A stretch of 64,000 nt of DNA from Methanosarcinales archaeon Methan_01 (GCA_001602645.1 LUYE01000048.1:28143-92142), one strand, 5' to 3'. Positions 54,260-63,569 are shown, counted from the first letter of the stretch. The notes: a model not told the origin generated them from the letters alone. Translations and numbers: made by a program.

Positions 54260-54650
54260 CCCTATATCACCCTACTTGGCTTCCGCCAAACCATCGATCA
54301 CAACGAGTTAGGAGGAAGGCCATGTCTGCAACCCATAGTTAAATCTTGTGAGTAACATTTATTTATGGCCAAATGGACCATCCAGGCCGTAAACTAATAT
54401 TTAAGCATTCTGGATAGCGGGGCGGAGGGGGGAAAGAATGTCAGAAGTTTAATGTTATTAATGAAAAATGATAGTTGATGACAATTCGAACGTCCTGCGG
54501 TTCGACCGCCCGCGGAAGGCTCCGTCGCCGCCGGATAATTGAGATTTGGCTGGGGGAAGGGAGCTCTTCGGCGTTTGGAGGATCCTTGGGGGATCGCCGG
54601 AGCCGCTCCCGGCCCCCTCTCATCATTCGCCAGAGCGGAAGCTCCGGCCT
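54260..54650. other. Intergenic region upstream of gdhA
   Basis: This 391-base gap lies between two minus-strand genes. It holds the gdhA promoter (GGCCATAAATAAATGTT at 54353-54369 on the minus strand) and several AT-rich stretches (ACTAATATTTAAG near 54392-54406, TTAATGTTATTAATG near 54449). No gene is seen; the longer minus ORF that crosses it is a shadow of glutamate synthase. Confidence 0.5.
54353..54369 (-). promoter_or_regulatory. TATA-like box of gdhA
   Basis: GGCCATAAATAAATGTT on the minus strand is the best-formed TATA-like sequence ahead of gdhA and gives a leader of about 70 bases. Confidence 0.4.
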
Positions 54651-56252
54651 TCAGCCGTCGAGGATCTCCTCGGCGACGTCCCGGTAGGCTTCCATGACGT
54701 AGGGTATCCCGCAGACCCGGGATGCCTCTTCGGTGAGGGCCATGACGTCGTTTCTCGATATGGTCTTGAGGCTGAAGTTCCTGCTCCCGGCCATCAGCTG
54801 CTGGAGGCCTACCTGGAACCTCTGGGCGTAGGTGTAGATCCCCATCGCCCCCAGGGGCATCTCCTCTACCTCCCTTCCGTACTTCTCGGCCAGCTCCTCG
54901 TAGGTGACGAAGAGCTGCTTTGCGGTCGTCCCGTACTTGGAGACGGACTTGGGAAGCTCTCCAGCCCCGATCCACTTCTGGATGTTCTTTCCGACCATCC
55001 CGGGGATCATCAGCGCCCTGCCCATGCAGACCGCCCTGAAGTAGGGGGCGCCGATGGCGATCGCCTTGAATACCCCGTCCTCGGAGGAGAAGCCGCCGGC
55101 GATGGCGAGGTCGGGGACCCTCATCCCCCTCTTGCTGAGCCGCTCTGCGAACTCCCGGGCGAGGGACTGGAGGTAGAAGGTGGGGATCCCCCACTCATTC
55201 ATCATCGGCCAGGGGCTCATCCCCGTCCCGCCGGGGGCGCCGTCTATGGTGAGGAGGTCTATCTTCGCCTCCGAGCCGTACCGGAGGGCCATGGCGAGCT
55301 CCGCCATGGAGTAGGCCCCGGTCTTGAGGGTTATCCTCTTGAACCCCAGGTCCCTGAGCCGGTCCACCTCTTCGATGAAGCTTTCTTTGGTGACGAAGCC
55401 GAGGCGGGAGTGCCGCTCGAACTCCTTTATCGCCCCGTCCCGGAAGGCCTGCTGGACTTCCCTCTTGGAGGGGTCGGGCCTCACGATGTAGCCCCTCTTC
55501 TGCAGCTCCAGAGCCCTCTCCAGGGACCGGACCTTGATCTCGCCCCCGATGCACTTTGCCCCCTGCCCCCACTTCAGCTCCAGGGTGTCCAGCTCGTGCC
55601 TCATCGAGACGTACTCGGCGGTCCCGAGGCGGGTGTCCTCGACGTTCATCTGGACGAGGATCTCCCCGTATCCCTCGTGAAACCGCTTATAGGTCTCGAT
55701 CCTCCGGTCCATCTCCGGGGACCGGGAGACCTTCCCCCTGCCGTCGAGGACGAGGTCCGGATCGACGCCGCAGACGTTTTCGCCACAGACGAGGGTGATC
55801 CCCGATATGGCGGCGCCGATGGCGAAGTGCTCCCAGTTCGCCCCGGCGATGTCGGTGGAGCCGAGGGCTCCGGTGAAGATCGGGACCTTCATCTTCACCT
55901 TTCTGTCCCAGCCGTACTCGGTCTCGGTATCGACCCCGTTGAAGACGGCGGTGTCAGGGTTCCCCTCGACCCCCGAGGGGAGGCCCCGGGCGCCGACGGC
56001 GTACCCCTGGATGTTTATATGAGAGTAATCGATGGGATAGTTCTTGTCCGCCCCGGCGGTGATCTCGCCGAAGGGGCCGGGATAGAGGACCTCCCGCCCT
56101 CGGAAAGAGGATAACCAGATGTCACAGCCGCCCCTGCAGCCGTCGATACATCGGGTGCAGATCCCGGACATCGGGGCGACGTTCCTCGACCGGTTGAACG
56201 TCCCGATCGCTTCGTTGGCGTTTGGCTGTCTGAGGTTCATAAAATCCACCAT
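54651..56252 (-). CDS. gltB: Archaeal FMN-dependent glutamate synthase (GltB2 type)
   Basis: From ATG 56252 (CTGGAGATTT ahead) the 533-aa product holds the FMN domain of glutamate synthase without an amidotransferase part. It begins with a cysteine motif (CTRCIDGCRGGCD) for an Fe-S cluster, then FTGALGSTDIAG, IDGAPGGTGMSP (TIM-barrel FMN phosphate loop) and AIAGGFSSEDGVFKAIA. In archaea this subunit works with separate glutaminase and NADPH subunits, so the GltD-like protein at 47088 may be one partner. The earlier Met at 56330 is less likely. It makes glutamate from 2-oxoglutarate and ammonia. Confidence 0.9.
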   Translation of the reverse strand: MVDFMNLRQPNANEAIGTFNRSRNVAPMSGICTRCIDGCRGGCDIWLSSFRGREVLYPGPFGEITAGADKNYPIDYSHINIQGYAVGARGLPSGVEGNPDTAVFNGVDTETEYGWDRKVKMKVPIFTGALGSTDIAGANWEHFAIGAAISGITLVCGENVCGVDPDLVLDGRGKVSRSPEMDRRIETYKRFHEGYGEILVQMNVEDTRLGTAEYVSMRHELDTLELKWGQGAKCIGGEIKVRSLERALELQKRGYIVRPDPSKREVQQAFRDGAIKEFERHSRLGFVTKESFIEEVDRLRDLGFKRITLKTGAYSMAELAMALRYGSEAKIDLLTIDGAPGGTGMSPWPMMNEWGIPTFYLQSLAREFAERLSKRGMRVPDLAIAGGFSSEDGVFKAIAIGAPYFRAVCMGRALMIPGMVGKNIQKWIGAGELPKSVSKYGTTAKQLFVTYEELAEKYGREVEEMPLGAMGIYTYAQRFQVGLQQLMAGSRNFSLKTISRNDVMALTEEASRVCGIPYVMEAYRDVAEEILDG

Positions 56253-56435
56253 AAATCTCCAGATCATCTCGCTCGGGGGCGGGATCCGCCCCGAGGAGGG
56301 ACGTTTTGCCAGAATGAATCTTCCGGTCAACTGATATATAAGGATTTCTTGGCGAAGCGCGGAAGTGGCATAAAAGGGGGAGGATTCCGAGGGGCTGGGG
56401 CTATGCCCCCATATCTTCGAGGTTTCGATGATGGG

Positions 56436-56927
56436 TCAGGTCCCGTCCCCACCCTTCAGCCCTACGATCTTCTGGACCTCGACGAGCTTCCAGATGAGGG
56501 ACCTCTCCTCCTCGACGATCGATTTGAGGGGGTCCTCGGGAGAGTGGCCGAGGGCCATGAGGACGTTTCGAGAGAGGTCCTTCCTCCGGATCAGATCGAC
56601 GAACCCCTCCCGGACGCCCCTCTTCTCCTGGGGGTCAGAGACCTCGGCGAGACGGCCCCGCAAGGTGACGAATCGATAGCTTGAGAGGTCCGGAGCGTAC
56701 CGCTCCACCTCCACCGAGACGTGGGGATCTTTTCGGAAGAAATCGATCTTGCTGCCGTACTTAGTCGATAAGAAGTACATGAACCGCCCGTCAAATAGGT
56801 AAACGAAGGGAGCTATGTGGGGGTATCTCTCCCCCCGGAAGGCGATCCTGCAGAGGTGCTCCTCCTCGATCAGCCGGTCGCGCTCGCCCTTCTCCATCCT
56901 CAGGATCTTGACAACTTCCACAGCCAT
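56436..56927 (-). CDS. Pyridoxamine-phosphate-oxidase-like flavin protein
   Basis: The 163-aa protein fits the split-barrel PNPOx/NimA-like family: a short N-terminal helix, CRIAFRGERYPHIAPFVY, MYFLSTKYGSKIDFFRKDPHVSVEVE, and VTLRGRLAEVSDP. These proteins bind FMN or F420 and reduce small substrates; some cleave nitro-drugs. Archaeal members often use F420, which would suit a methanogen, but no F420-specific residue can be read. No operon partner. Confidence 0.8.
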   Translation of the reverse strand: MAVEVVKILRMEKGERDRLIEEEHLCRIAFRGERYPHIAPFVYLFDGRFMYFLSTKYGSKIDFFRKDPHVSVEVERYAPDLSSYRFVTLRGRLAEVSDPQEKRGVREGFVDLIRRKDLSRNVLMALGHSPEDPLKSIVEEERSLIWKLVEVQKIVGLKGGDGT

Positions 56928-57051
56928 CTCCTCAAAACAAATTTGAGTTCAGATTGTATTTAAAGCCCCCACTGAGAAGCGGATCTCCGGGACGAAGAGT
57001 CCGGATGGGAGGAACAAAAAACGGAACCGAATCTCCCGGGCGAGGGATGTT

Positions 57052-57408
57052 TCACCGGTTGGGGACCCTCTCCCTTATGAGGGCCTTCAGAGCCTCCTCC
57101 GCCTCGGGGGTGACGGGCGGCTTCTGCCGCATGGTGCACCTCGCCGGCATTGGGATCAGCCCCTCGTCAAGAAGGGTGCAGTAGACCTCCTCCAAGCTCA
57201 TCTCGCCCGCGGCGTACCTTCTCAGCATCGCGACCGCCTCGGTCCGCTCCTTCAACCCGAGGGCGTCAAGCCTTTTTGCAAGCTGCTCTATCTCTTCCAG
57301 CAATCTGAACGCCTCGGTCCAGGACGATACCTCCTGGGATATAGCCCTTGCCGAAAACCCCAGGCCATAAATACCATCGAGGAGAACCGTCGAGGAGATA
57401 CCACTCAT
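57052..57408 (-). CDS. Short helical hypothetical protein
   Basis: The 118-aa product is Glu/Leu/Ala-rich with a probable helical core (WTEAFRLLEEIEQLAKRLDALGLKERTEAVAMLRRYAAGEMSLEE is one long amphipathic stretch). It may be a coiled-coil. The start is doubtful: it lies in front of the HMG-CoA synthase promoter and a later start cannot be excluded. Function unknown. Confidence 0.45.
   Translation of the reverse strand: MSGISSTVLLDGIYGLGFSARAISQEVSSWTEAFRLLEEIEQLAKRLDALGLKERTEAVAMLRRYAAGEMSLEEVYCTLLDEGLIPMPARCTMRQKPPVTPEAEEALKALIRERVPNR
57366..57373 (+). promoter_or_regulatory. TATA-like box of the HMG-CoA synthase gene
   Basis: CATAAATACC in plus orientation lies about 50 bases before ATG 57423, with GAGGAG at 57410-57415 as ribosome site. 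It overlaps the start of the divergent ORF on the other strand, which argues for a shorter version of that ORF. Confidence 0.4.
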
Positions 57409-57422
57409 ACGAGGAGATCACC

Positions 57423-58796
57423 ATGAGAGATCTGCGCAACTCTGCCGTCGGGATCGACGACATTGCCGTAGCCGTCCCAAAGCTATTTGTATCGACCCTC
57501 GGCGAGTTCGCGAGGGAGAGGGGGATTGAAGCTGAAAAGCTATCCCGGGGGATCGGGGTCAAGAAGATGGCCGTACCCGACGCCCACCAGGACGCCGCCA
57601 CCCTCGCCGCCACTTCGACCCTGGAGCTTATGGAGAAGAACGACCTCCGCCCCCAAGAGGTGGGGAGGATCTACATCGGGACCGAGTCGGGGGTCGACGA
57701 GGCGAAGGCCATCGGGACCTACGTCGTCGGGATGCTGGAACAAGTCTACGGCCCCGGGTCCTTCTCGGAATGCTCCACCGTCGAGTTCAAGTCCGCCTGC
57801 ATCGGCGCCACTCACGCCCTGGAGAACGTCGCCTGCTGGCTGAAGATGGGAGAGGACGAGGACGGGTCCTCTGGCCGGAGGCGGGGGATTGTGGGGATCG
57901 TGGTGGCGACGGACGTCGCCCGCTATGAGATGAAGACACCAGGTGAGTACACCCAGGGGGCGGGCTCCGTCGCCCTCCTCGTCGATAAAGATCCGAGGAT
58001 CCTCGCCCTCGACCCCGTCATGGGGGTCTACACCAGAGACGTGAACGACTTCTTCCGGCCCATCGGGATGAGGTGCGCCGTCGTCAACGGCAAGTACAGC
58101 AACCACTGCTACCTGACGGCGATGGAAGGAGCCTTCTCCTCCTTTCAGAGGAGAGCCCTTTCCCGGGGGATGATCCGCCTCGCAGAAGGCGAATGCGTCA
58201 CAGACCACCTCCAACACATCATATTCCACATCCCCTACCCCAGGATGGCAGAGTACGCGGCGGCATCGTTATTCCGGCTTGAGTGGCGGGGCCTCCCCCG
58301 GTGGCGAGAGGTGGAGGAGGAGATAGGGCCTGAGCCCGAGGCCTCGGATTTCTCGGATGAGAAGGTGAGGCTATCAACCGAGTACAACAGGAGGTTCTCC
58401 CGGTCGGCGCAGTTCCTGGAGGCGTACGAGAAGAAAGTGAAGCCTTCGACCATGGCATCCTCGATCGTCGGAAACATATATACCGGATCGATCTACCTCG
58501 GCCTGGCAAGCCTCCTAGAGGAGGGCCGCCTCACCCACGAGACGCGGCTCGGCCTCGGCTCCTACGGGAGCGGCTGCTCTGCCTCCTTCTTCTCTGGGTT
58601 GGTCGGAGAGGGCGTCGGGTCCCTGCCCAAAGGCCGCCTCCTCAAGCAGCTCGATGATAGGGTCGAGATCGGCCTAGAGGACTACCAGCTCCTCCACGAT
58701 GGCAAGCGGCGGGAGAGCGTTGTACCGCCGTCGGGAGAGTTCGCCCTTATGGATATCGACAAGGACGGGTACAGAAGGTACGAATTCGTCAGCTGA
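57423..58796 (+). CDS. mvaS: Bacterial/eukaryotic-type HMG-CoA synthase
   Basis: From ATG 57423 the 457-aa product matches the MvaS-type HMG-CoA synthase and not the shorter archaeal type (about 350 aa). Key residues are Glu88 (GTESGVDEAK), Cys126 (SACIGATH, acyl-enzyme) and His269 (FHIPYPRM), with NIYTGSIYLGLASLL and GLGSYGSG near the C-terminus. About 60 extra residues (including LEWRGLPRWREVEEEIGPEPEA) are inserted after the His269 block. It condenses acetyl-CoA with acetoacetyl-CoA in the mevalonate pathway. No thiolase or DUF35 gene adjoins it, unlike the archaeal type. Likely transferred from bacteria. Confidence 0.88.
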   Translation: MRDLRNSAVGIDDIAVAVPKLFVSTLGEFARERGIEAEKLSRGIGVKKMAVPDAHQDAATLAATSTLELMEKNDLRPQEVGRIYIGTESGVDEAKAIGTYVVGMLEQVYGPGSFSECSTVEFKSACIGATHALENVACWLKMGEDEDGSSGRRRGIVGIVVATDVARYEMKTPGEYTQGAGSVALLVDKDPRILALDPVMGVYTRDVNDFFRPIGMRCAVVNGKYSNHCYLTAMEGAFSSFQRRALSRGMIRLAEGECVTDHLQHIIFHIPYPRMAEYAAASLFRLEWRGLPRWREVEEEIGPEPEASDFSDEKVRLSTEYNRRFSRSAQFLEAYEKKVKPSTMASSIVGNIYTGSIYLGLASLLEEGRLTHETRLGLGSYGSGCSASFFSGLVGEGVGSLPKGRLLKQLDDRVEIGLEDYQLLHDGKRRESVVPPSGEFALMDIDKDGYRRYEFVS

Positions 58797-58844
58797 GGGG
58801 CGGAATCAAGCGGTGGTTCTTCGACATGCCACAGATATTCGAAC

Positions 58845-58883
58845 TCTCGAATGCTGTTAGACCTGCGGAGCTCGCATTCGAGA
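58845..58883. terminator. Perfect 10-bp stem-loop between convergent genes
   Basis: TCTCGAATGC pairs with GCATTCGAGA around 19 bases, between the HMG-CoA synthase gene and the convergent protease gene. A shared, two-directional terminator is likely. Confidence 0.5.
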
Positions 58884-59002
58884 ATAGCCCCAGATCCAGG
58901 AAAAAAGCGACTCCCGTCAGCGATTTGAAAAAATAGAGAAGATCGGTGAGCGTTGGTCCCACCGCCCATTTTATCCCATCACGCCCTGGGTGACGAGCTC
59001 CC

Positions 59003-60874
59003 CTACACAAGCACCTTTCCTACAACGCTCATGGGTTCCCTCATCTGGACCACGGTCCTATTCAGGGGAGCAATGGATAGGATTTTTGGCTCCGTCGTCA
59101 CTTGGTTCGACGTGTACTCCTCATCGCATCGCCGGTCCTTCAGCACCACATATACGCCCTTGGGTGGTGTCTCACCCTTCTTCACGGCAAACCACAGGTT
59201 CTGCAGATCCGATGGGGAAGAGAGAGCGCAGAACCCGTAAAGTCGTATTCCACTGGCATCGTAGATGTCCACCCAAGTCCGAGAGGACTCCGTGTTCAGG
59301 CCGCAGGGTGGCAGATCCGGAGCAGCTTCGAACAGCTCTCCAGGATAGGCGTTCCAGTTGGTCACCGAGAGCTTGTACCTGGTAAACTCTCCGCCACTGG
59401 CGGTATAATCTTCGGTTCCGGTAAGGGTCAGCTTGGGACTTGGAAGGTTGGAATAACACTCGTATTGGAGACACTGGTGGTAGACGTTGGCCTTGTTCAG
59501 GCCGCTCTCGATCAGTTGGGGCACATTCCAGCCGAGGATGCGGGTGACGTCGTTGTCCCAAGCATACTGGTGGGCCTCGCCAAAGGAGATCCTGCCGTCT
59601 CCATTCGTGTCAGCAGATGGGATGCTGAAAGCCATCATGTAGCCGTATATGCTCTCGCTTCCGGTGTCCGCCGGGTTTGGATCTGACCCATCGTCGATAT
59701 CAGGCCATGAGGAGGTGTCGGTGGATGCCGAGGTGAAGACCACCCGGTTGGTCTCACCGTCGCCGGTCAGCTCGTTCTCTCCAGCCGCGTAGGTTCCGTC
59801 CTTGTACTTGCCTATGAAGCTCCCACTATGGCAGGCCTCGATGATGATGGCCATCTCCTTACAGCTGATGGCGTCGAGCCAGTTGTCCATCTCATCGGCC
59901 GTTATGGAGCCGCCGTCCGGGCTGCCTGGCACGCAGGATACGAAGTTGACGTTGCCATGAGAGCTGTAGAGAAATAGCACCTTGTCCTTGATGTCGGATC
60001 GGGCTGCCACCTCATTGATGGCCCACTGGACGTTGCTCCTGCTCGTCGGCCTGTCCACGCCAGCGTGACCCGCATGGGGGCTGACGTAGAAGATGTGGTC
60101 ATCAGGAACGCCCAAGTTTTTGAGGACGGAGTACATCCCATTGGTGTCGTCATCGAAGCTGTCGGGCAGGTCGTTGTAGCCGCAGACCAGAACCGCCCAG
60201 ACGTCGCAGTTGATCAGGGGCTTGATCTCCCCCACCTGACCTAACGCCCCATAAGAGGTGCTGAGCTTCACCTCAGCGGCGGGCTTTTTGTAAAAGGTGG
60301 TGAGCTTTGGATCGGTCCGGATGGTCTCCGTATCGAATAGCTGGACGTCGTTGACCTTTGGCCACCAGTCGGTCTCCATCTCCTGCTGCTCTCCTGTGGC
60401 CGCGTCTACCAATACCAGCTTGACCGGATGGGCGAAGTGGGCCCCCGGCAGCTCGTCGACCATGAACAGCCAGCTCTGATTCTGAGCTACCATCCTCCTG
60501 GAGGGACCGCCCAAGGGGGCAAAGGCCGGCTCTATCACGGCCCCTTCCGCCAGCATCTCATCATGCTGCAGCACCCTCATCCCCTGGCGTTGGTCGGCCC
60601 GCTCCCACAGGGGAGCGACGACAGCGTCTTGGACCAGCCGGGCAGCTGTCTCCCGGTTCAGGAGCTCCAGGCTGGCGATGGCAGGAGATCTCTGAATCAG
60701 CTCGGCTCTCTTCAGCATCGGGCTTGTTTTGAGGACGGCGGTCGTCTCCTTCACGTCGTCCGTCGATTCTAGGGATGCGCCCAGGGATAGACCTGCCGAG
60801 CATAATAGCAGCAGAGAGACGGTCACCGCCCAGGTCGTGGCTGCCAATAATTTGCGAGATTCATTTGATCTCAT
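59003..60874 (-). CDS. Legumain-like cysteine protease (peptidase C13), exported
   Basis: From ATG 60874 (GGAAGGTCTTTGAG ahead) the product is 623 aa with a signal peptide ending SLGASL. Residues about 30-200 form an N-terminal domain that recurs alone in the next gene. The C13 domain has the histidine in YSSHGN (about residue 305) and the cysteine in EACHSG (about residue 347), the legumain-type pair. DTNGDGRISF near residue 424 is an EF-hand-like calcium loop. A C-terminal beta domain follows (LTLTGTEDYTASGG to VVGKVLV). The 671-aa track start is less likely. C13 enzymes cleave after Asn or Asp; an extracellular role is expected. Confidence 0.82.
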   Translation of the reverse strand: MRSNESRKLLAATTWAVTVSLLLLCSAGLSLGASLESTDDVKETTAVLKTSPMLKRAELIQRSPAIASLELLNRETAARLVQDAVVAPLWERADQRQGMRVLQHDEMLAEGAVIEPAFAPLGGPSRRMVAQNQSWLFMVDELPGAHFAHPVKLVLVDAATGEQQEMETDWWPKVNDVQLFDTETIRTDPKLTTFYKKPAAEVKLSTSYGALGQVGEIKPLINCDVWAVLVCGYNDLPDSFDDDTNGMYSVLKNLGVPDDHIFYVSPHAGHAGVDRPTSRSNVQWAINEVAARSDIKDKVLFLYSSHGNVNFVSCVPGSPDGGSITADEMDNWLDAISCKEMAIIIEACHSGSFIGKYKDGTYAAGENELTGDGETNRVVFTSASTDTSSWPDIDDGSDPNPADTGSESIYGYMMAFSIPSADTNGDGRISFGEAHQYAWDNDVTRILGWNVPQLIESGLNKANVYHQCLQYECYSNLPSPKLTLTGTEDYTASGGEFTRYKLSVTNWNAYPGELFEAAPDLPPCGLNTESSRTWVDIYDASGIRLYGFCALSSPSDLQNLWFAVKKGETPPKGVYVVLKDRRCDEEYTSNQVTTEPKILSIAPLNRTVVQMREPMSVVGKVLV

Positions 60875-60995
60875 CTCAAAGACCTTCCGCAATACATCAT
60901 CATATAGGGAGCAAAGGGAGCAAGATGGTCTTTCTGCCGAAGGATCAGCCTCGGAGATGCGACGGCGACCATCCTTTGGCCCCCCGTCCATTTTC

Positions 60996-61517
60996 TTAGA
61001 AATTCGGCTCCTTCTCAAAGACGATCGTCTCCGGATCCTGCCTCTCCGTCTCGTTCTCGAAGGCGGGCTGGATTATGACCGGCCACCACTGACCATCCAT
61101 GGATTGGATCTCCCCAGTTATGGCATCTAGCACCGCTATTATCACTGGATGAGCGAAATGAGCTCCGGGAGCCAGGTCCAGGAAGAATAGCCAGCTGGCA
61201 TTCTGGCAGAGCAAGAGACCCGATGGCTCAAGTTCATCCTGGTTTGCCTCCATCACCCGGGTGCCAGAATCCAGCAGATCCTGGTGCTGATTGACTCTCA
61301 GGCCCATCTCAAGCTCGGAACTCTCGGTCAGGTTCCTGACCAGGGTGTCGATGATCATCCTGGACGCCTCCTCCCTGGAGATCACTGACGGGTTTATGGC
61401 GTCCTCTGCCTGAGGAGAACCGAGGCATAGACTCACAGAGGCCAAGATCGCTATCATAAGGCCAGCAGCCCTGAACAAATTCAAAGGCCATTTATCACCA
61501 TTCGGCTTTAGGTTCAT
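60996..61517 (-). CDS. Free-standing homologue of the C13 protease N-terminal domain
   Basis: From ATG 61517 (GGGGGTC ahead) the product is 173 aa with a signal peptide. Its core matches the N-terminal domain of the next gene's protease in order: QNASWLFFLDLAPGAHFAHP against QNQSWLFMVDELPGAHFAHP, then LDAITGE and QWWPVI. No protease part is present. It lies upstream of the protease on the same strand, 121 bases before its start. A free prodomain could act as an inhibitor or folding helper in trans. The name of the domain is not known to me. N-glycosylation sites (N-x-S/T) occur. Confidence 0.7.
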   Translation of the reverse strand: MNLKPNGDKWPLNLFRAAGLMIAILASVSLCLGSPQAEDAINPSVISREEASRMIIDTLVRNLTESSELEMGLRVNQHQDLLDSGTRVMEANQDELEPSGLLLCQNASWLFFLDLAPGAHFAHPVIIAVLDAITGEIQSMDGQWWPVIIQPAFENETERQDPETIVFEKEPNF

Positions 61518-61785
61518 AAGACCCCCAAACTTGATGAATTTTCTGTGGATAAATAACTTTTGATTCATCTCCGCTTTGAGGGTCGGGAAGCTGCCAGGGC
61601 TGAGGAGAGGTTAAAGAAGCTCAAAACCGAGACGATAAGCAGATCTGGCCGCCGGAGATCCCAAGCCTGCTGTCTGGATCGGCGGAACCATCCCGAACCT
61701 TGAACCCAAAAAATTAAAGGCGGCTGCCCGCGGATTCGGTCGAGCTGGCAGCCCTTCAGCCACCATCCCGGCCTGATAATTCAAA

Positions 61786-61797
61786 TATTTTATATAG
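61786..61797 (+). promoter_or_regulatory. TATA-like box of the 61831 gene
   Basis: TATTTTATATAG lies about 35-45 bases ahead of the ATG at 61831, and GGAGGAAG sits directly before the ATG. Confidence 0.45.
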
Positions 61798-61830
61798 ATT
61801 GGACGACCCTCTCGTTACCGGTGGAGGAAG

Positions 61831-62451
61831 ATGGAGAGATCCCCAGCCCTGCTGGATCGGCGGGAACTGAGCCTGGCAGTCCTGGTGGTCCTGGCAGGGA
61901 TATTTGTCTTCGGCTGGACGATCTTCTCGGGCATCTCGGGGATCGACGAAGAGCTGGTTCAAGTGATAGCGCCGGGAAATGCCGACCTCGATCTCGAGGA
62001 GGCTGGAGATTATACAATCTTCTATGAGAACATGACCTTCTTCGAAAATGAACTCTATTCAACGGGGAGAACCTTCCCCTCAGGGCTGGAGATCGAGGTG
62101 GTGGACCTCTCCTCCGGCGAAAAAGCTGATCTCCGGCCTCCGACGGGGAGCTCCACCTACACCATCGGTGGGCGCTCCGGCAGGTCGATCGCGACATTTA
62201 AAGTCGATCATCCTGGCATCTATAGGATGACAACCCGGTACTCCCCGGGGAGGGAAGGGCCCGAGGTGGTCCTGGCGGTAGGTCACGAATTCATGATGAG
62301 GATATTTTCAGCGATGTTGATCTCCTTTACCGCCTTCTTTGGATCGATCGTCCTTGCCGCCGTCATCCTCATCTCGGCCAGGAGAAAGAGAGAAGAGGCG
62401 GAGAAACGGCATCGAGAGGAGGAAAGGATGATCCGGGGCCAAGGACCATGA
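61831..62451 (+). CDS. Membrane protein with two anchors around an external beta domain
   Basis: The 206-aa product has a helix at about residues 13-34 (LAVLVVLAGIFVFGWTIFSGI), a beta-rich external part (PGNADLDLEEAGDYTIFYE to PEVVLAVGHEF) and a second helix at about 160-183, then a basic/acidic cytoplasmic tail (RRKREEAEKRHREEER). The centre is reminiscent of small galactose-binding-like or CARDB-like sandwiches but nothing firm. No partner gene; function unknown. Confidence 0.7.
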   Translation: MERSPALLDRRELSLAVLVVLAGIFVFGWTIFSGISGIDEELVQVIAPGNADLDLEEAGDYTIFYENMTFFENELYSTGRTFPSGLEIEVVDLSSGEKADLRPPTGSSTYTIGGRSGRSIATFKVDHPGIYRMTTRYSPGREGPEVVLAVGHEFMMRIFSAMLISFTAFFGSIVLAAVILISARRKREEAEKRHREEERMIRGQGP

Positions 62452-62561
62452 TAAGATACAAAAATGGGAGGGGATCTGCATCCCCAGCCTCAAAGCCGGG
62501 GACTCGCCCCCCTCGGCTCCCCATCCCTTTTTAGCCCAGAGCAAGAAGATATGGTGTGGCG

Positions 62562-63230
62562 TTACCTCCTGAGGAGATATGCTCGGTTTACATCCCCTGA
62601 AGCATTGTGCTTCGACATTAGATCCCGCATCGACCTGTCGAGGGGGGTGCCGTAATCATCATCATCGCTAATCGATGAACCCATCAGTGGTATGCCAAAT
62701 ATGCTAGTCGAGATTATAGGAGAATAATCCACCGTTATGCTGTTCAGCAGGCTCTCAGTTCCTTGGTTCCATGGATACATCGAACCAATCTCTACCATGA
62801 TGTGTCCACTGTCATCATAAGTCCTAGAATAGGCAGCGATGAAGAGTTGCGCATCTTGGAGATCCATAACCCCTAGAACAGCCTCCTGACCATCGATGTT
62901 CCGCCCGTAATAACGAACCTCATCCTCTGGCAGACCGCTTGTGAACAATTCATTGAACGAATAGTTCACCCATAATTGCAGGGAAGGAAGATCAATAACA
63001 AGATCCTCTTCAATGGGATATGTATATAAATATGCAAAGCTATCTTCACTCAAGATCCAAAGGTCTAGGTAACCTGCGTTCGCTTTGGATTCGTTTACTT
63101 CCCACTGGTATGGAGTAGTCGTGCCCAAGTCAAAAGATACCTGATACGGTCCTGCATCGACCAATTCTTCATCTGCCGCCGCTACCATCACCAGCAATGA
63201 TGTCACCAACAGCATTAAGCAACTTCTCAT
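62562..63230 (-). CDS. Exported hypothetical protein
   Basis: From ATG 63230 (AAGGGGC ahead) the 222-aa product has a signal peptide ending VAAADE and a beta-rich mature chain (YQVSFDLGT, ESKANAGYLDLWIL, LPSLQLWVNYSF). There is a flexible DDDDYG near the C-terminus. Codon use is more AT-rich than most of the window. It resembles uncharacterised secreted proteins of methanogens; no domain recognised. The earlier start (63290) is less likely. Confidence 0.65.
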   Translation of the reverse strand: MRSCLMLLVTSLLVMVAAADEELVDAGPYQVSFDLGTTTPYQWEVNESKANAGYLDLWILSEDSFAYLYTYPIEEDLVIDLPSLQLWVNYSFNELFTSGLPEDEVRYYGRNIDGQEAVLGVMDLQDAQLFIAAYSRTYDDSGHIMVEIGSMYPWNQGTESLLNSITVDYSPIISTSIFGIPLMGSSISDDDDYGTPLDRSMRDLMSKHNASGDVNRAYLLRR

Positions 63231-63569
63231 ACTAAGCCCCTTCAGCGATTCTTGACAGGCTACTATGACCGATATTGCTTTGTTGAACACCCATCTCCGA
63301 TGAAGATCCAGAGGCTATCGACTTAAAGCTAGATCCAGCTACTGCCCAAATTGCCTTTTGATTTGTTGGAGCAATTCAATAAAGCAACACAGATCCGCCT
63401 ATCTATAGTTGCTAGTCATTACCATATAAAGATTTCCTGAATTGTTAACGGGAACTCCTATTTACCATTCCCATTCTTTAATTATCTCCTATCCATCTCT
63501 GATTTTAGCTCGATCCTCGCTCTTAATCGATTCTCGTTCCGTTTCCTCGTTTTTCGTCGATGGCTACCG
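63231..63569. other. AT-rich intergenic stretch beside the transposase relic
   Basis: About 340 bases, clearly AT-rich (for instance ACCATATAAAG near 63421). It carries the promoter of the exported protein and possibly one end of the mobile element. I could not identify terminal inverted repeats because the other end is outside the window. Confidence 0.4.

Noticed and set aside
53114-54355. Plus-strand ORF of 413 codons
   Set aside because: Antisense shadow of glutamate dehydrogenase.
54546-56114. Plus-strand ORF of 522 codons
   Set aside because: Antisense shadow of glutamate synthase; Gly/Asp/Val/Pro-rich without motifs.
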